Under the pieces are notes generated by a model that searched no databases, was not told the origin of the DNA, and saw only the letters and a list, made by a program, of their open reading frames with translations. A stretch of DNA of 64,000 bases from Tepidimonas alkaliphilus (lineage in GTDB: Bacteria > Pseudomonadota > Gammaproteobacteria > Burkholderiales > Burkholderiaceae_C): positions 98,574 through 162,573 of the forward strand of contig NZ_VJNB01000005.1 in assembly GCF_007556595.1 (NCBI RefSeq), read 5' to 3'. The position numbers and the translations under genes were made by a program. Shown piece after piece: positions 44,263 through 56,183 of the stretch; the stretch's first letter is position 1; every line of letters starts with the position of its first letter.

Positions 44263-45756
44263 ATGAACCCCGCATCGATCTTGGTCGCGCGCCGCGACGC
44301 CACCGAATGCCGCCTGCTGCTGGACAAGGCCAACCGCCACGGCCTCATCACCGGCGCCACCGGCACCGGCAAGACCGTCACGCTGCAGACGCTGGCCGAA
44401 GGCTTCTCGCGCCACGGCGTGCCGGTGTTCATGGCCGACGTCAAAGGCGACCTGACCGGCATCAGCCAGCCCGGCCGCATCGAGGGCAAGCTGGCCCAGG
44501 TGCTGGCCGAACGCGGCCTGCCGGCGCCGCAGCCCGCGGCCTGTCCGGTGACGCTGTGGGACGTGTTCGGCGAGCAGGGCCATCCGGTGCGCGCCACCAT
44601 CAGCGACATGGGCCCGCTGCTGCTGGCGCGCATGCTCGGCCTCAACGACACCCAGGCCGGCGTGCTCAACCTGGTGTTCAAGATCGCCGACGACCAAGGC
44701 CTGCTGCTGCTGGACCTGAAGGACCTGCGCGCGATGCTGCAGCACGTCGGCGACCGCGCGCGGGAATTCACCACCGAATACGGCCACGTCAGCGCCGCCA
44801 GCATCGGCGCCATCCAGCGCGCGCTGCTGACGCTGGAACAGCAGGGGGCCGACCGCTTCTTCGGCGAACCGCAACTGAACATCGCCGACCTCATGCAGAC
44901 GGTGGACGGCCAGGGCGTGGTCAACATCCTGGCCGCCGAGAAGCTGCTCAACGCCCCGCGGCTCTACGGCACGTTCCTGCTGTGGCTGCTGTCGGAGCTG
45001 TTCGAGGCGCTGCCGGAGGCGGGCGACCTCGACAAGCCCAAGCTCGTCTTCTTCTTCGACGAGGCGCACCTGCTGTTCGAGGACGCGCCGAAGGTGCTGC
45101 TGGAGCGCATCGAGCTCGTGGTGCGGCTGATCCGCTCCAAGGGCGTGGGCGTGTATTTCGTCACGCAGAACCCTCTGGACGTGCCCGACAGCGTGCTGGC
45201 GCAGCTCGGCAACCGCGTGCAGCACGCGCTGCGCGCCTTCACCCCGCGCGACCAGAAGGCCGTCAAAGCCACCGCGCAGACCATGCGGCCCAAGGCCGGG
45301 CTCGACCTGGAGCGCGCGATCACCGAACTCGGCGTCGGCGAGGCGCTGGTCAGCCTGCTCGACGCCAAGGGGCGGCCGAGCGAAACCGAGCGCGCCTGGG
45401 TGCTGCCGCCGGCCAGCCGGCTCGGCCCCGTCACGCCGCTGGAGCGCCAGCAGCTGCTGCGCAGCTCGCTGGTGGCCGGCGTCTATGAACAGAGGATTGA
45501 TCGCGAAAGCGCCTACGAGCGGCTGCGTGCGCTGCACAGCCCAACCGAACCCGGCGCCACCCCCAGTTCAGGCGGGCTTGGCGGCCTGGTGGGCGAAGTG
45601 CTGCTGGGGCGCACCGGCCCGCGCGGCGGGCAAACCGATGGGTTGGTTCAAACCGTGCTCAAGACCGCCGTGCGCGAGATCGGCGCCAACCTCGGCCGCC
45701 AACTGGTGCGTGGGCTGCTGGGCGGACTGGCGGGCGGCAGCGGGCGGCGGCGCTAG
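44263..45756 (+). CDS. HerA-like ATPase, DUF853 family
   Basis: A 497-residue HerA/FtsK-superfamily ATPase (YjgR type). Walker [13 protein letters not shown] near residue 31, [12 protein letters not shown], Walker [15 protein letters not shown], and [28 protein letters not shown]. The glycine-rich segment near 430-450 and the helical tail are typical of the family. Role not established; relatives in archaea act in end resection. Stands alone, divergent from yebC. Confidence 0.88.
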   Translation: MNPASILVARRDATECRLLLDKANRHGLITGATGTGKTVTLQTLAEGFSRHGVPVFMADVKGDLTGISQPGRIEGKLAQVLAERGLPAPQPAACPVTLWDVFGEQGHPVRATISDMGPLLLARMLGLNDTQAGVLNLVFKIADDQGLLLLDLKDLRAMLQHVGDRAREFTTEYGHVSAASIGAIQRALLTLEQQGADRFFGEPQLNIADLMQTVDGQGVVNILAAEKLLNAPRLYGTFLLWLLSELFEALPEAGDLDKPKLVFFFDEAHLLFEDAPKVLLERIELVVRLIRSKGVGVYFVTQNPLDVPDSVLAQLGNRVQHALRAFTPRDQKAVKATAQTMRPKAGLDLERAITELGVGEALVSLLDAKGRPSETERAWVLPPASRLGPVTPLERQQLLRSSLVAGVYEQRIDRESAYERLRALHSPTEPGATPSSGGLGGLVGEVLLGRTGPRGGQTDGLVQTVLKTAVREIGANLGRQLVRGLLGGLAGGSGRRR

Positions 45757-45787
45757 CCGCGCGGCGGCGTCAACGAGGCCGCCACGC

Positions 45788-47245
45788 TTACTGCAGCTCG
45801 GCGGCCAGCTTCAGCGCATGCTCGCGCACGGCCTGCAGCACCTCCGCCCCGCGCGCTCCATGCTCGGCGCGCACTGCAGGCTCCATCGCCTGCAGCTCGG
45901 CCAAGTATTCGGTCAGCGTCGGGCCTCCGTCGGCTCCTTCCAGCAACCGGCGGCGGCAATGCGCGCGCCAGCGCTGGCGCTCGTCCTCATCGAGCGTCTC
46001 GGGATGGTTGCGCGCCCGAAAACGAAACACCAGTTCGCCCAAACGGGAGTCGTCAAACCCCATGTGCCGCCACGCCGGGTCGGCGGGATCCAAGGTGCGC
46101 AAGCGCTGCAGCCGACGCCGATCGGCGTCTTGGAGCCATCCAGCGTAGAGGGCGCCGTCCACGTCGGATGGTTGCGCCGACGCGGACGGCGGCGCCCAGA
46201 CGTGGGCCCAGGTCGCGCTCAGGTCGGGCAACCGGGCAGCCCGCCGCGCATGACGCTCGATCAAGCCCAAGTCGATGCCCCAGCGCTGCGCCGCCCCCTG
46301 CTGCAGCAAGCGCAGGTCGCCCACCACAAAGGGCGCCCGGTTAAGGTGCACCGTTTTGATCGGCAACCGCCGCCAGTCGTCGCGTTCCTCCTCGCGGCGT
46401 AAAAACAGGCGCGCGCGCACCTCTTCGAGCCGCAGATCCGCCAACTCGCTGGGGTCATGGGCCAAATCCCAGGCGATCACTTCATGGCGGCGATAAGGGT
46501 GCGGGGCCAGCGGCCACATCACCGCAAGAAAGCCGCGTTGCGCCCCCAAGCGCGGCGAGACGTGCACAAAGGGACGCGGTCGGTTGGGCAGCCCCAGCTC
46601 CTGCCGCACCCGCTCTTTATCGCGCAAGCTTAGCGCGAATTCAAAGAGACGTGGCTGGCGTGCGCGCAACAGACGCGCCAGCGCCAGCGTGGCGCGCACG
46701 TCCGACAACGCATCGTGCGCTTGGTCGTGCACCAAGCCGTTGGCCGCGCTCAAATGCTCCAGCTTGAGGCTGACCTGGCCGTTGACCTGCGGCCATTCGA
46801 TGCCGTCGGGCCGCAGCGCCCAGGCGGCGCACATCGCGTCAAACAAATCCCAGCGCCCGCAGCCGTCGCGCCATTCGCGGGCATATGGGTCGAGCAGATT
46901 GCGCCACAGCAGATGGCGCGTGAACTCATCGTCAAAGCGCAGGGAGTTGTAGCCGACCCCGATGGTGCCCGGCTGCGCCAGCTGCGCTTCGATGCGCTCG
47001 GCAAACACCCGCTCGGCCACCCCCTTGCGCTCGCACATTTGCGGTGTGAGACCCGTCAGCACGCAGCTCCACGGATCGGGCAAGCGGTCGGGACTGGGCC
47101 GGCAATACAGCACCAGAGGCGCGTCGATTTCGCGCAGTTCGGCGTCCGTGCGCACCCCGGCGAACTGCGCTGGCGCGTGCTGGCGCGGATCGCGGCCAAA
47201 GGTTTCGTAGTCGTGCCAGTAAAAGGTGGTGGGAGCAGCCTGCAT
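45788..47245 (-). CDS. sbcB: Exodeoxyribonuclease I
   Basis: A 485-residue 3'-5' single-strand exonuclease. The DEDD motif opens with WHDYETFGRDP; further acidic residues are in GYNSLRFDDEFTRHLLWRN and HDALSDVRATLALARL. SH3-like and helical domains follow. The start MQAAPTTFYW at 47245 is preferred to an earlier one. Divergent from ogt with 46 bases between starts; convergent with the HerA-like gene. Confidence 0.93.
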   Translation of the reverse strand: MQAAPTTFYWHDYETFGRDPRQHAPAQFAGVRTDAELREIDAPLVLYCRPSPDRLPDPWSCVLTGLTPQMCERKGVAERVFAERIEAQLAQPGTIGVGYNSLRFDDEFTRHLLWRNLLDPYAREWRDGCGRWDLFDAMCAAWALRPDGIEWPQVNGQVSLKLEHLSAANGLVHDQAHDALSDVRATLALARLLRARQPRLFEFALSLRDKERVRQELGLPNRPRPFVHVSPRLGAQRGFLAVMWPLAPHPYRRHEVIAWDLAHDPSELADLRLEEVRARLFLRREEERDDWRRLPIKTVHLNRAPFVVGDLRLLQQGAAQRWGIDLGLIERHARRAARLPDLSATWAHVWAPPSASAQPSDVDGALYAGWLQDADRRRLQRLRTLDPADPAWRHMGFDDSRLGELVFRFRARNHPETLDEDERQRWRAHCRRRLLEGADGGPTLTEYLAELQAMEPAVRAEHGARGAEVLQAVREHALKLAAELQ

Positions 47246-47291
47246 GACCCCCGCATCGTAACCGCGGCGACGCCATGCTAGATTGAGCGCC

Positions 47292-47858
47292 ATGCCTACG
47301 CGACAAGGCCCTGCCCCCTACGAACCCATCGTGCTGAGCTGCTCGTTGGGTGCGGCGCTGCTGGTGGCCGGCCCTGAGGGACTGCACTGGCTCGCGCTGG
47401 GTGACGACCCGACCGCGCTGCAGGCGGCTTGGCGGCGATCGCACCCCACAACCCAGACCTTGGGGCGTCCGCCCGCCGCCTGGGTCGAGGCGGTTCACGC
47501 GGCTTTAGAGGGTAACAGCCAGTCTGACCTACCCCCTCTGGCGCCCCATGGCACGCCGTTTCAACGGCGGGTGTGGGCGGCGCTGCGCATGATTCCGGCG
47601 GGGACGCGCCTGAGCTACCGCGAGCTGGCCCAGCGCATCGGACAGCCGCGCGCCGCCCGAGCCGTCGCGGCGGCCTGCGCGGCCAACCCGATTGCCGTGC
47701 TGATCCCGTGCCACCGCGTGGTCAGAACCGACGGCACCCTAGGCGGTTACCGTTGGGGATGGGCCCGCAAGCATGCGTTGCTGCACCGCGAGAGCCGCAC
47801 GGCGAGTTGTCCCCGCTTGCCGTGGACAGCAAGCGAATCTCTCGGGACTGGCGCTTGA
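47292..47858 (+). CDS. ogt: Methylated-DNA--[protein]-cysteine S-methyltransferase
   Basis: A 188-residue suicide repair protein for O6-alkylguanine. The active-site motif is IPCHRVVR, preceded by GTPFQRRVWAALRMIPAGTRLSYRELA and the helix RAVAAACAANPIAVL; GGYRWGWARKHALL follows. About 20 extra residues trail the domain. Start at ATG 47292; an earlier in-frame TTG at 47283 is less likely. Confidence 0.93.
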   Translation: MPTRQGPAPYEPIVLSCSLGAALLVAGPEGLHWLALGDDPTALQAAWRRSHPTTQTLGRPPAAWVEAVHAALEGNSQSDLPPLAPHGTPFQRRVWAALRMIPAGTRLSYRELAQRIGQPRAARAVAAACAANPIAVLIPCHRVVRTDGTLGGYRWGWARKHALLHRESRTASCPRLPWTASESLGTGA

Positions 47859-47908
47859 GCGGCCTGTGGGGACAGCGGGCGGGCAGGCTACGGCGGGAGC
47901 CGCCGCGC

Positions 47909-50248
47909 TCAATCAGCTGTGGCCTCTTCGGGCTCAGCGGGCTCGGCCTTGCGATCTTTTTTCGGCAGCGGCTGGATGTCGAGCTTGACCTTGGGCTCGC
48001 CGCCGCCCTCGGGGGTTTCGACGTCCACCGTCAGGCGCCCGCCGTCCACCAGCCGGCCAAACAGCAGCTCGTCCGCCAGCGCCCGCCGGATCGTGTCCTG
48101 GATCAGACGCTGCATCGGGCGCGCGCCCATCAGCGGGTCGAAGCCCTTCTTGGCCAGATAGCGCCGCAGCGCGTCGGTGAAGGTGACCTCGACCTTCTTC
48201 TCCGCGAGCTGCTGCTCCAGTTGCAGCAAGAATTTGTCCACCACGCGCAGGATGACCTGCTCATCCAGCGGCTTGAAACTGACGATGGCGTCCAAGCGGT
48301 TGCGGAATTCGGGTGAGAACAGGCGCTTGATTTCCGCCATTTCGTCGCCGGCCTGGCGCTGCGTCGTAAAGCCGATGGTGGACTTTTGCATCGTCTCGGC
48401 GCCGGCGTTGGTCGTCATGATGATGATGACGTTGCGGAAGTCCGCCTTGCGCCCGTTGTTGTCGGTCAGCGTGCCGTGGTCCATCACCTGCAGCAGCACG
48501 TTGAAGATGTCCGGGTGCGCTTTTTCAATTTCATCGAGCAGCAGCACGCAGTGCGGCTTCTTGGTGATGGCCTCCGTCAGCAGCCCGCCCTGATCGAAGC
48601 CGACGTAGCCCGGCGGCGCGCCGATCAGGCGGCTGACGGCATGGCGCTCCATGTACTCCGACATGTCAAAGCGCACCAGCTCGATGCCGAGGATGTAGGC
48701 GAGCTGGCGCGCCGCCTCGGTCTTGCCCACGCCGGTGGGGCCGCTGAAGAGAAACGCGCCGATCGGCTTGTCCGGCTTGCCCAGCCCCGAGCGCGCCATC
48801 TTCACCGCCGAGGCCAGCGCCTCCAGCGCCTGATCCTGGCCGAACACCACGGCCTTGAGGTCGCGCTCCAGGTTCTGCAGCTTGCTGCGGTCGTCGCTGG
48901 AGACGCTGCTGGGCGGGATGCGCGCGATTTTGGCCACGATTTCTTCGATTTCCGCCCGGCCAATGGTTTTTTTCCGCTTCGACGGCGGCGCCACGCGCTG
49001 CGCCGCGCCCGCCTCATCGATCACGTCGATGGCTTTGTCCGGCAGGTGGCGGTCGTTGATGTACTTGGCCGACAGCTCAGCCGCGGCCTGCAGCGCGGCG
49101 GCGGCGTATTTGACGCCGTGGTGCGCCTCGAAGCGCGACTTCAGGCCCTTGAGGATCTCCACCGTCTGCTCCACGGTGGGCTCCACAACGTCGATTTTCT
49201 GGAAGCGCCGCGACAACGCCGCATCCTTCTCGAAGATGCCGCGGTATTCGGTGAAGGTGGTGGCGCCGATGCATTTGAGCTGGCCGCTGGACAGCGCGGG
49301 CTTGAGCAGGTTGGACGCATCCAGCGTGCCGCCGGAGGCCGCCCCCGCCCCGATCAGGGTGTGGATCTCATCGATGAACAAAATGGCGTTGGGCTTGTCT
49401 TTCAACGCCTTGAGCACACCTTTTAAGCGCTGCTCGAAATCGCCGCGGTACTTGGTGCCGGCCAGCAGGGCGCCCATGTCCAGCGCATAGACGGTGGCGT
49501 CGGCCAGCACCTCCGGCACATCCTTTTGCACGATGCGCCAGGCCAGCCCCTCGGCGATGGCGGTCTTGCCCACACCGGCTTCGCCGACCAGCAGCGGGTT
49601 GTTCTTGCGCCGGCGGCACAGCACCTGGATGACGCGCTCGACCTCGGCCTCGCGCCCGATCAGCGGGTCGATGCGGCCCTCGCGCGCGGCCTGGTTGAGG
49701 TTTTGTGTGAACTGCTCCAGCACCGAAGCCTTTTCGTTGCCGCGCGCCTCATGGCTGCCCTCTTCCGACTCCGCCGCGCCATCGCCGGACTTGGCCGGCT
49801 CAGGCGCGTCGCTTTTGCGAATGCCGTGCGCGATGTAGTTGACCACGTCCAGCCGCGTGATGCCCTGCTGGTGGAGGTAATACACGGCGTGCGAGTCCTT
49901 CTCGCCGAAGATGGCCACCAGCACGTTGGCGCCGGTGACTTCTTTCTTGCCGTTGCCGGTGGACTGCACATGCATGATGGCGCGCTGGATCACACGCTGA
50001 AACCCCAGCGTCGGCTGCGTGTCCACCTCGTCGGTGCCGGCCACGGTGGGCGTGTTTTCTTTGATAAATGTGGTCAGTTGCTTGCGCAGCTCCTCAATGT
50101 TGGCATTGCAGGCGCGCAGCACTTCGGAGGCGCTGGGGTTGTCCAGCAACGCCAGCAGCAGGTGCTCCACGGTGATGAACTCGTGCCGCTGCTGCCGCGC
50201 CTCAACAAAGGCCATGTGGAGGCTGACTTCAAGTTCTTGGGCAATCAT
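47909..50248 (-). CDS. clpA: ATP-dependent Clp protease ATP-binding subunit ClpA
   Basis: A 779-residue double-ring AAA+ unfoldase. Clp_N domain 1-145 ([31 protein letters not shown]), first ATPase with [18 protein letters not shown] and [14 protein letters not shown], second with [15 protein letters not shown] and [20 protein letters not shown], then the C-terminal D2 small domain. An acidic, alanine-rich tail of about 30 residues is longer than usual. Feeds substrates to ClpP, which is not in the window. Adaptor clpS is directly upstream. Confidence 0.96.
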   Translation of the reverse strand: MIAQELEVSLHMAFVEARQQRHEFITVEHLLLALLDNPSASEVLRACNANIEELRKQLTTFIKENTPTVAGTDEVDTQPTLGFQRVIQRAIMHVQSTGNGKKEVTGANVLVAIFGEKDSHAVYYLHQQGITRLDVVNYIAHGIRKSDAPEPAKSGDGAAESEEGSHEARGNEKASVLEQFTQNLNQAAREGRIDPLIGREAEVERVIQVLCRRRKNNPLLVGEAGVGKTAIAEGLAWRIVQKDVPEVLADATVYALDMGALLAGTKYRGDFEQRLKGVLKALKDKPNAILFIDEIHTLIGAGAASGGTLDASNLLKPALSSGQLKCIGATTFTEYRGIFEKDAALSRRFQKIDVVEPTVEQTVEILKGLKSRFEAHHGVKYAAAALQAAAELSAKYINDRHLPDKAIDVIDEAGAAQRVAPPSKRKKTIGRAEIEEIVAKIARIPPSSVSSDDRSKLQNLERDLKAVVFGQDQALEALASAVKMARSGLGKPDKPIGAFLFSGPTGVGKTEAARQLAYILGIELVRFDMSEYMERHAVSRLIGAPPGYVGFDQGGLLTEAITKKPHCVLLLDEIEKAHPDIFNVLLQVMDHGTLTDNNGRKADFRNVIIIMTTNAGAETMQKSTIGFTTQRQAGDEMAEIKRLFSPEFRNRLDAIVSFKPLDEQVILRVVDKFLLQLEQQLAEKKVEVTFTDALRRYLAKKGFDPLMGARPMQRLIQDTIRRALADELLFGRLVDGGRLTVDVETPEGGGEPKVKLDIQPLPKKDRKAEPAEPEEATAD

Positions 50249-50340
50249 GGGGCACTTCCTTCACTGACGATGCTGGCGCAGACCGCCGGGCGACCCTGTC
50301 AGGCCGCCGTGGCGCTGCTGAATGAAATGGGGCCGCGCGC

Positions 50341-50691
50341 TCACGATTCAATCGGCTCCGCAATGCACTGAAGCGGGTGGCCCGCGGCGCGCGCCGCCTG
50401 CAACACCTGCTCCACTTTGGTGGTGGCCACATCCCGCGTATAAACGCCGCAGACGCCGCGACCGTGCACGTGCACGCGCAGCATGATTTGCGTGGCGGTT
50501 TCGCGATCTTTGTGAAAAAACTCTTGCAACACGCGCACGACGAACTCCATCGGCGTGAAGTCGTCGTTGAGCAGCACCACCTGGTACATGCGCGGCGGCG
50601 GCACGCGCTGGTCGCGCCGCTCCACCACCACCGCCGCATCGCTCCCCGGCAGCAGCGGGGTCAAGTCGGGTTGCTTCGGTGTCGTGGCCAT
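50341..50691 (-). CDS. clpS: ATP-dependent Clp protease adaptor ClpS
   Basis: A 116-residue N-end-rule adaptor. The N-degron pocket region is present: [39 protein letters not shown], with the conserved His in [14 protein letters not shown]. The flexible N-terminal tail of about 38 residues is what ClpA engages in the family. Start at ATG 50691; the frame extends to a TTG five codons earlier. Confidence 0.95.
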   Translation of the reverse strand: MATTPKQPDLTPLLPGSDAAVVVERRDQRVPPPRMYQVVLLNDDFTPMEFVVRVLQEFFHKDRETATQIMLRVHVHGRGVCGVYTRDVATTKVEQVLQAARAAGHPLQCIAEPIES

Positions 50692-50923
50692 GCCCACATT
50701 CTGCAATAAATCGCCGCCGCCTTCACGGCGCAGGGGCGCCTGAGCCGCACCCCAACCGCAAGGGAGCTGGCGCTTGCCGGGGCACTGGCAATCAAGCCGT
50801 GTGTCAGAGCAGCAAGGGGCGCTTGGCGCCCGACGCGCAAAGCGACCCTTGCAAGCGGCCAGGCTGCCCGCAGCAGCCTTTCAGATCGTCGGGCAAGGCC
50901 GATCGCCGCCAAGCGCCGACCGG
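50692..50923. other. Intergenic region between clpS and icd
   Basis: 232 bases without a gene. It should hold the clpS promoter and the icd 3' end. A hairpin GGGCGC-TTG-GCGCCC lies at 50817-50831 and a weaker TTGCC/GGCAA pair at 50774-50791. Neither has a T tract, so no terminator is called. Confidence 0.4.
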
Positions 50924-52180
<1,257 letters not shown>

Positions 52181-52290
52181 GGGCTGCAGTCTCCTTGGGT
52201 GGGGATCAAGGCCCGGCCGGCGCGGCGCCAAGGCCAAAGCCTCTCAACGAAAATTCTAGCGACAAACCGATTACGAACGGGGTTCAAACC

Positions 52291-52806
52291 ATGCTCTCGG
52301 GCCGCTTGCAAGCCTCGCTTCGGACGCTGCGTTTGGCCGGTTGCGGGCTGCGCGCGGCATGGATGGCCGCCTTGCTGGCGGCCCTCGGACTGCTGAGCCC
52401 AGCATCGGGCCAGGCGCAGGGGCAGCCCCAACGCGACCTGCCGCGCGTGACGCTGCGCGCCGGCATGCACCTGATTCACGCGCAGGTGGCGGCCACCCCC
52501 GCGCAGCGCGCAGTCGGCCTGATGTGGCGCCGCGACCTGGCCCCCAACGAGGGCATGCTGTTCGTGTTCGAGACGCCGGCCGTGCAGTGCTTCTGGATGA
52601 AGAACACCTACGTGCCGCTGACGGCGGCGTTCGTCGCCGACGATGGTCGCATCGTTCACCTGGCCGACATGCAGCCGCTGGACGAGCGCAGCCACTGCTC
52701 CCCTGAGCCGGTACGCTACGTGTTGGAGGTGGCGCAGGGCTGGTTTGCGCAGCGCGGCCTTAGGCCCGGCTTCAAGCTCGCTGGCGGACCGTTTGGCGGG
52801 CGTTGA
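52291..52806 (+). CDS. DUF192 family exported protein
   Basis: A 171-residue protein. Signal-like N-terminus to about residue 43, then the DUF192 domain: GLMWRRDLAPNEGMLFVFETPAVQCFWMKNTYVPL and ILEVAQ-type ending (RYVLEVAQGWFAQRGLRPG). Function of the family is unknown; small beta proteins of the cell envelope. The start at 52291 gives a plausible signal peptide; the upstream open frame overlaps the icd promoter. Confidence 0.85.
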   Translation: MLSGRLQASLRTLRLAGCGLRAAWMAALLAALGLLSPASGQAQGQPQRDLPRVTLRAGMHLIHAQVAATPAQRAVGLMWRRDLAPNEGMLFVFETPAVQCFWMKNTYVPLTAAFVADDGRIVHLADMQPLDERSHCSPEPVRYVLEVAQGWFAQRGLRPGFKLAGGPFGGR

Positions 52807-52876
52807 CGCGGGTCACCCCGGCTGCGCGGCCCCGGCAGGAGCAACGACGGGACGGTCGAGCCGCCCCTGGCCCAAG

Positions 52877-52905
52877 CCCGGCCCCTTTGTCTGGGCGGGG
52901 CCGGG
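52877..52905. terminator. Large inverted repeat between convergent DUF192 gene and sodB
   Basis: CCCGGCCCC, 11-base loop, GGGGCCGGG: a perfect 9-bp GC-only stem in the 110-base gap between two gene ends. No T tract on either side, so it is a probable bidirectional stop or mRNA-stabilising hairpin rather than a classical terminator. Confidence 0.5.
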
Positions 52906-52916
52906 ATGTGGCGCTG

Positions 52917-53504
52917 TCAGGCGTAGTTGGCCTGTGCGAACTCCCAGTTGACCAGCTTATCGAGGAAGGTCTCGACAAACTTCTGACGCAGGTTTCGGTA
53001 GTCGATGTAATAGGCGTGCTCCCACACATCGACCGTCAGCAGCGCCTTGTCGGCGGTGGTCAGCGGCGTGCCGGCCGCCCCCATGTTGACGATGTCCACG
53101 CTGCCATCGGGCTTCTTGACCAGCCAGGTCCAGCCGGAGCCGAAGTTGCCGACCGCGCTCTTGACGAAGGCTTCGCGGAAAGCGGCGTAGCTGCCCCACT
53201 TGGCCTTGATGGCCTCGGCCAGCGGGCCGGTCGGCTCACCGCCGCCGCCCGGCTTCATGCAGCTCCAAAAGAAGGTGTGGTTCCAAACCTGCGCGGCGTT
53301 GTTGTAGATCGGGCCGGGGTTGGGCGCCTTGCGGATGATGTCCTCCAGCGCCATCGTCTCAAACTCGGTGCCCTTCTGCAGGTTGTTGAGGTTGGTGACG
53401 TAGGCTTGATGGTGCTTGCCGTGGTGATACTCCAGCGTTTCTTTGGAGTAGTAAGGCTCCAGCGCATCGATCGCAAACGGCAGCGGGGGCAAGACGTGTT
53501 CCAT
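52917..53504 (-). CDS. sodB: Superoxide dismutase, iron type
   Basis: A 195-residue Fe/Mn-family SOD, cytoplasmic. Metal ligands sit in the EYHHGKHHQAYV region, NHTFFW, and DVWEHAYYIDYRN. AAQVWNHTFFWSCMKP and GSGWTWLV favour iron over manganese. Lies 77 bases after xseA on the same strand. Confidence 0.95.
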   Translation of the reverse strand: MEHVLPPLPFAIDALEPYYSKETLEYHHGKHHQAYVTNLNNLQKGTEFETMALEDIIRKAPNPGPIYNNAAQVWNHTFFWSCMKPGGGGEPTGPLAEAIKAKWGSYAAFREAFVKSAVGNFGSGWTWLVKKPDGSVDIVNMGAAGTPLTTADKALLTVDVWEHAYYIDYRNLRQKFVETFLDKLVNWEFAQANYA

Positions 53505-53581
53505 GACAGACTCCTGGTTGGGTCGTGGTAGGGAAGGTTAGGACAACACCTTCAGCGCCGTGCATTGTAGGCAAGGCCCGC

Positions 53582-54991
53582 CTACCCTCGCGGCGGAGCC
53601 AGGATTGCGGCAGAGGCATCCTCGGCGATGGCATCGACCGTAGCCCGCAGCGCTCCTCGCGCCAGCCGCATCTGCAGCCTCTGCCCAAGCCGTGCACGCC
53701 GCGCGTCCGTCACCACGTGCCCTGCTTCATCAGTCACCAGCGCGTAGCCGCGCTCCAGCACGCGCTGCGGGTCTAGCAGCGCCAGGCGCGCCTGAGCTTG
53801 TTGCAACTGCGCCTGGGCTCGTCGCCACGCGCCGCTGGCCGCCAAGGGCAGCCGGTGGGCGCAGGCCAGCAAGCGCTGCCGCTCACGCGGCACCCGCGCG
53901 TGCAGCGCCGCCTGCAGGCGCGTCTGCGCAGCCTCATGGCGCTGATGTTGGCGCAGCAGCCAGCCCTGCAGCGCGCGTTGCAAGCGGTGCTGGTGCGCAA
54001 GCAACGCCTGACGCTGGCGCGCCACCGCCTGAGAGGGCCGCCCGAGCCGCTGCGCCAGGCGATCCAGCCGCTGCGCGCGCTCGTCCAGCCGTCGCTCGAC
54101 GGCGTCGCGCAGCCGGCCGCGCAGGCGCTGCAGCGCCTCGAGCAGCTCCTCGCGCGCCGGCGCGCAAAGCTCTGCCGCCGCCGTGGGCGTTGCCGCGCGC
54201 ACGTCCGCCGCAAAGTCGGCCAGCGTGAAATCGGTCTCGTGGCCCACGCCCGTGATCACGGGCATCGGCGCCTGCGCGATCGTGCGCACCAGCGTCGCGT
54301 CGTTGAACGCCCACAGATCCTCCAGCGAGCCGCCGCCGCGCACCAACAGCAGCACCTGCGGCGCGCCAAGGGTTTCAAAATCGCGGTACGCCCGCTGCAG
54401 CGCCGCGCAAAGTTGTGCCGGGGCCTCGGCGCCCTGCACCGCAGCCGGGTAGAGCCGCACCGGCAGATGCGGCGCGCGCCGCCTCAGCGTCGTGGCCACA
54501 TCGCGCAGCGCCGCGGCGTCGGGCGAGGTCACCACGCCCAGGCTCGTCGGGTAACGCGGCAGCGTCCGCTTGCGCGCAGCCTCAAACAGCCCTTCGGCGG
54601 CCAGCATCGCCTTCAAGCGCAAAAACTGTTCGTAGAGGCTGCCCTGCCCGGCCAGACGAACGCGCTCAGCAATCAGTTGCAGATCGCCGCGCGGGGCGTA
54701 CACATCCAGCCGCCCCACCATCTCGATGTGTGCGCCGTCGCGCAACAGATGGCCGCCGCCAGCCTCCACCGCGCGGCGAAACATGGCCACCCGCAGCTGA
54801 CCCTGCTCATCCTTGAGCGTGAAATAAACATGACCGCTGGCCGCGCGCGTCAAGCCTGAAACTTCACCGGCTACCCGCACCGGATTGAAACGCGCGCGCA
54901 AAGCGTCGGCCACCGCCGCCACCAAAGCGCCGACATGCCACAGCGGCAGGTCGGCGGCCACATCCGCAGAGTAAAGGGTTGATCCGCTCAT
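53582..54991 (-). CDS. xseA: Exodeoxyribonuclease VII large subunit
   Basis: A 469-residue nuclease subunit. N-terminal OB fold (GEVSGLTRAASGHVYFTLKDEQGQLRVAMFR), catalytic core with GVVTSPDAAALRD, LLVRGGGSLEDLWAFND and GVGHETDFTLADFAAD, then a long arginine/glutamine-rich coiled coil to which small subunits bind. The C-terminus LERGYALVTDEAG is typical. The start MSGSTLYSADVAA at 54991 is chosen; the frame remains open far upstream, antisense to exbB. The small subunit gene is not in the window. Confidence 0.93.
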   Translation of the reverse strand: MSGSTLYSADVAADLPLWHVGALVAAVADALRARFNPVRVAGEVSGLTRAASGHVYFTLKDEQGQLRVAMFRRAVEAGGGHLLRDGAHIEMVGRLDVYAPRGDLQLIAERVRLAGQGSLYEQFLRLKAMLAAEGLFEAARKRTLPRYPTSLGVVTSPDAAALRDVATTLRRRAPHLPVRLYPAAVQGAEAPAQLCAALQRAYRDFETLGAPQVLLLVRGGGSLEDLWAFNDATLVRTIAQAPMPVITGVGHETDFTLADFAADVRAATPTAAAELCAPAREELLEALQRLRGRLRDAVERRLDERAQRLDRLAQRLGRPSQAVARQRQALLAHQHRLQRALQGWLLRQHQRHEAAQTRLQAALHARVPRERQRLLACAHRLPLAASGAWRRAQAQLQQAQARLALLDPQRVLERGYALVTDEAGHVVTDARRARLGQRLQMRLARGALRATVDAIAEDASAAILAPPRG

Positions 54992-55090
54992 GGCGCTGCC
55001 GTGTCCTGCGAGCCCCTGCCCCAAGCACCGGGAAACAACTCGGCGATAATCCAGCCGTCCCTGCATTGTTTTCGCGGACGGGAGGCCCGA

Positions 55091-55726
55091 TTGCTGTCGA
55101 TCATACAAGCCGCCGGCTGGCCGATTTGGACGCTGATTGCCTGCTCGATCGTCGGGCTGGCGCTGATCCTGGAGCGCGGTTGGAGCTTGCGCCGCGACCG
55201 CGTCACGCCGCCCGGGTTGGTGGATGAGGCCATCGAGGTTTCGCGCCACGCGGTGCCGGCGCCCACGATCGTTCAGCAACTGGCCGAGCATTCGCTGCTT
55301 GGCGGGGTGTTGGCCGCGGGGCTGACGACGCTGCACGCCAACCCGCACGCCACCGAAGCCGAACTGCGCGCGGCGCTGGAATCCGCCGGCAAGTTGGCCG
55401 CCGCACGGCTGCAGCGCTACTTGGGTGCGCTGGCCACGGTGGCCTCGGCCGCGCCGCTGCTGGGGCTGCTGGGCACGGTCATTGGCATGATCGAGATCTT
55501 TGGCTCGCAGGCCGGCCCGGGCGGGCTGCTGCCCGGCGGCGGCAACCCGGCGCAGCTGGCGCACGGCATCTCGGTGGCGCTCTACAACACCGCGTTTGGC
55601 CTCATCATTGCGGTGCCGGCGCTGATCTTCTGGCGCCTCTACCGCGCGCGCGCCGACGCGCTGCTGCTGGAGATGGAGGTGGCTGCCGAGCGCTTCGCGC
55701 ACCACCTGCTGCGCCTGCGCGGGTGA
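55091..55726 (+). CDS. exbB: ExbB/TolQ/MotA-family proton channel protein
   Basis: A 211-residue inner-membrane protein with three helices. The family block is ATVASAAPLLGLLGTVIGMIEIF and ISVALYNTAFGLIIAVPALIFWRLY. It starts with a TTG, five bases after GGAGG (LLSIIQAAGWPIWTLI gives a normal first helix). With the next gene it forms a proton-driven motor energising TonB or Tol-type partners. Tol genes lie elsewhere (33-35 kb) without tolQR nearby, so this pair could serve either system. Confidence 0.88.
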   Translation: MLSIIQAAGWPIWTLIACSIVGLALILERGWSLRRDRVTPPGLVDEAIEVSRHAVPAPTIVQQLAEHSLLGGVLAAGLTTLHANPHATEAELRAALESAGKLAAARLQRYLGALATVASAAPLLGLLGTVIGMIEIFGSQAGPGGLLPGGGNPAQLAHGISVALYNTAFGLIIAVPALIFWRLYRARADALLLEMEVAAERFAHHLLRLRG

Positions 55727-55760
55727 ACGCCCCCCGCCCGACCACCCGGAGGCGCCGACG

Positions 55761-56183
55761 ATGAACTTCCGCCACGGCCAGCGCGACGAGCCGGAGATCA
55801 ACCTGATCCCGTTCATCGATGTGCTGCTGGTGATCCTGATCTTTCTGATGCTGACGACCACGTTCAGCCAGGCCAGCGCGCTGCGCGTGACGCTGCCGCA
55901 GGCCGACGCCGAGGCGCCGCCGCAGCGCCCGGCGGAGATTGTCGTGGCGGTGGCGGCCGACGGGCGCGTGGCCGTGGGTGATCAGGTGCTGACTCAGCGC
56001 GGGGTGGAGGCGCTGGCGCAGGCGCTGCGCGCCGCCGCGGCGCAGCGGCGTGAGGCGCTGCTGGTGATCCAGGCCGACGCCGCCGCGACGCACCAGTCGG
56101 TCATTGACGTGTTGGCCGCGGCGCGGTTGGCGGGACTGGCGCAGATCACGTTCGCCACCCAGCGCGGCGGCGGCGCGCCGTGA
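55761..56183 (+). CDS. exbD: ExbD/TolR-family biopolymer transport protein
   Basis: A 140-residue protein with one N-terminal helix. EINLIPFIDVLLVILIFLMLTTTF carries the conserved membrane Asp that conducts protons in the family. A periplasmic domain ends with VIDVLAAARLAGLAQITFATQ. It begins 34 bases after exbB with GGAGG upstream, and its stop overlaps the lpxK GTG. Confidence 0.92.
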   Translation: MNFRHGQRDEPEINLIPFIDVLLVILIFLMLTTTFSQASALRVTLPQADAEAPPQRPAEIVVAVAADGRVAVGDQVLTQRGVEALAQALRAAAAQRREALLVIQADAAATHQSVIDVLAAARLAGLAQITFATQRGGGAP

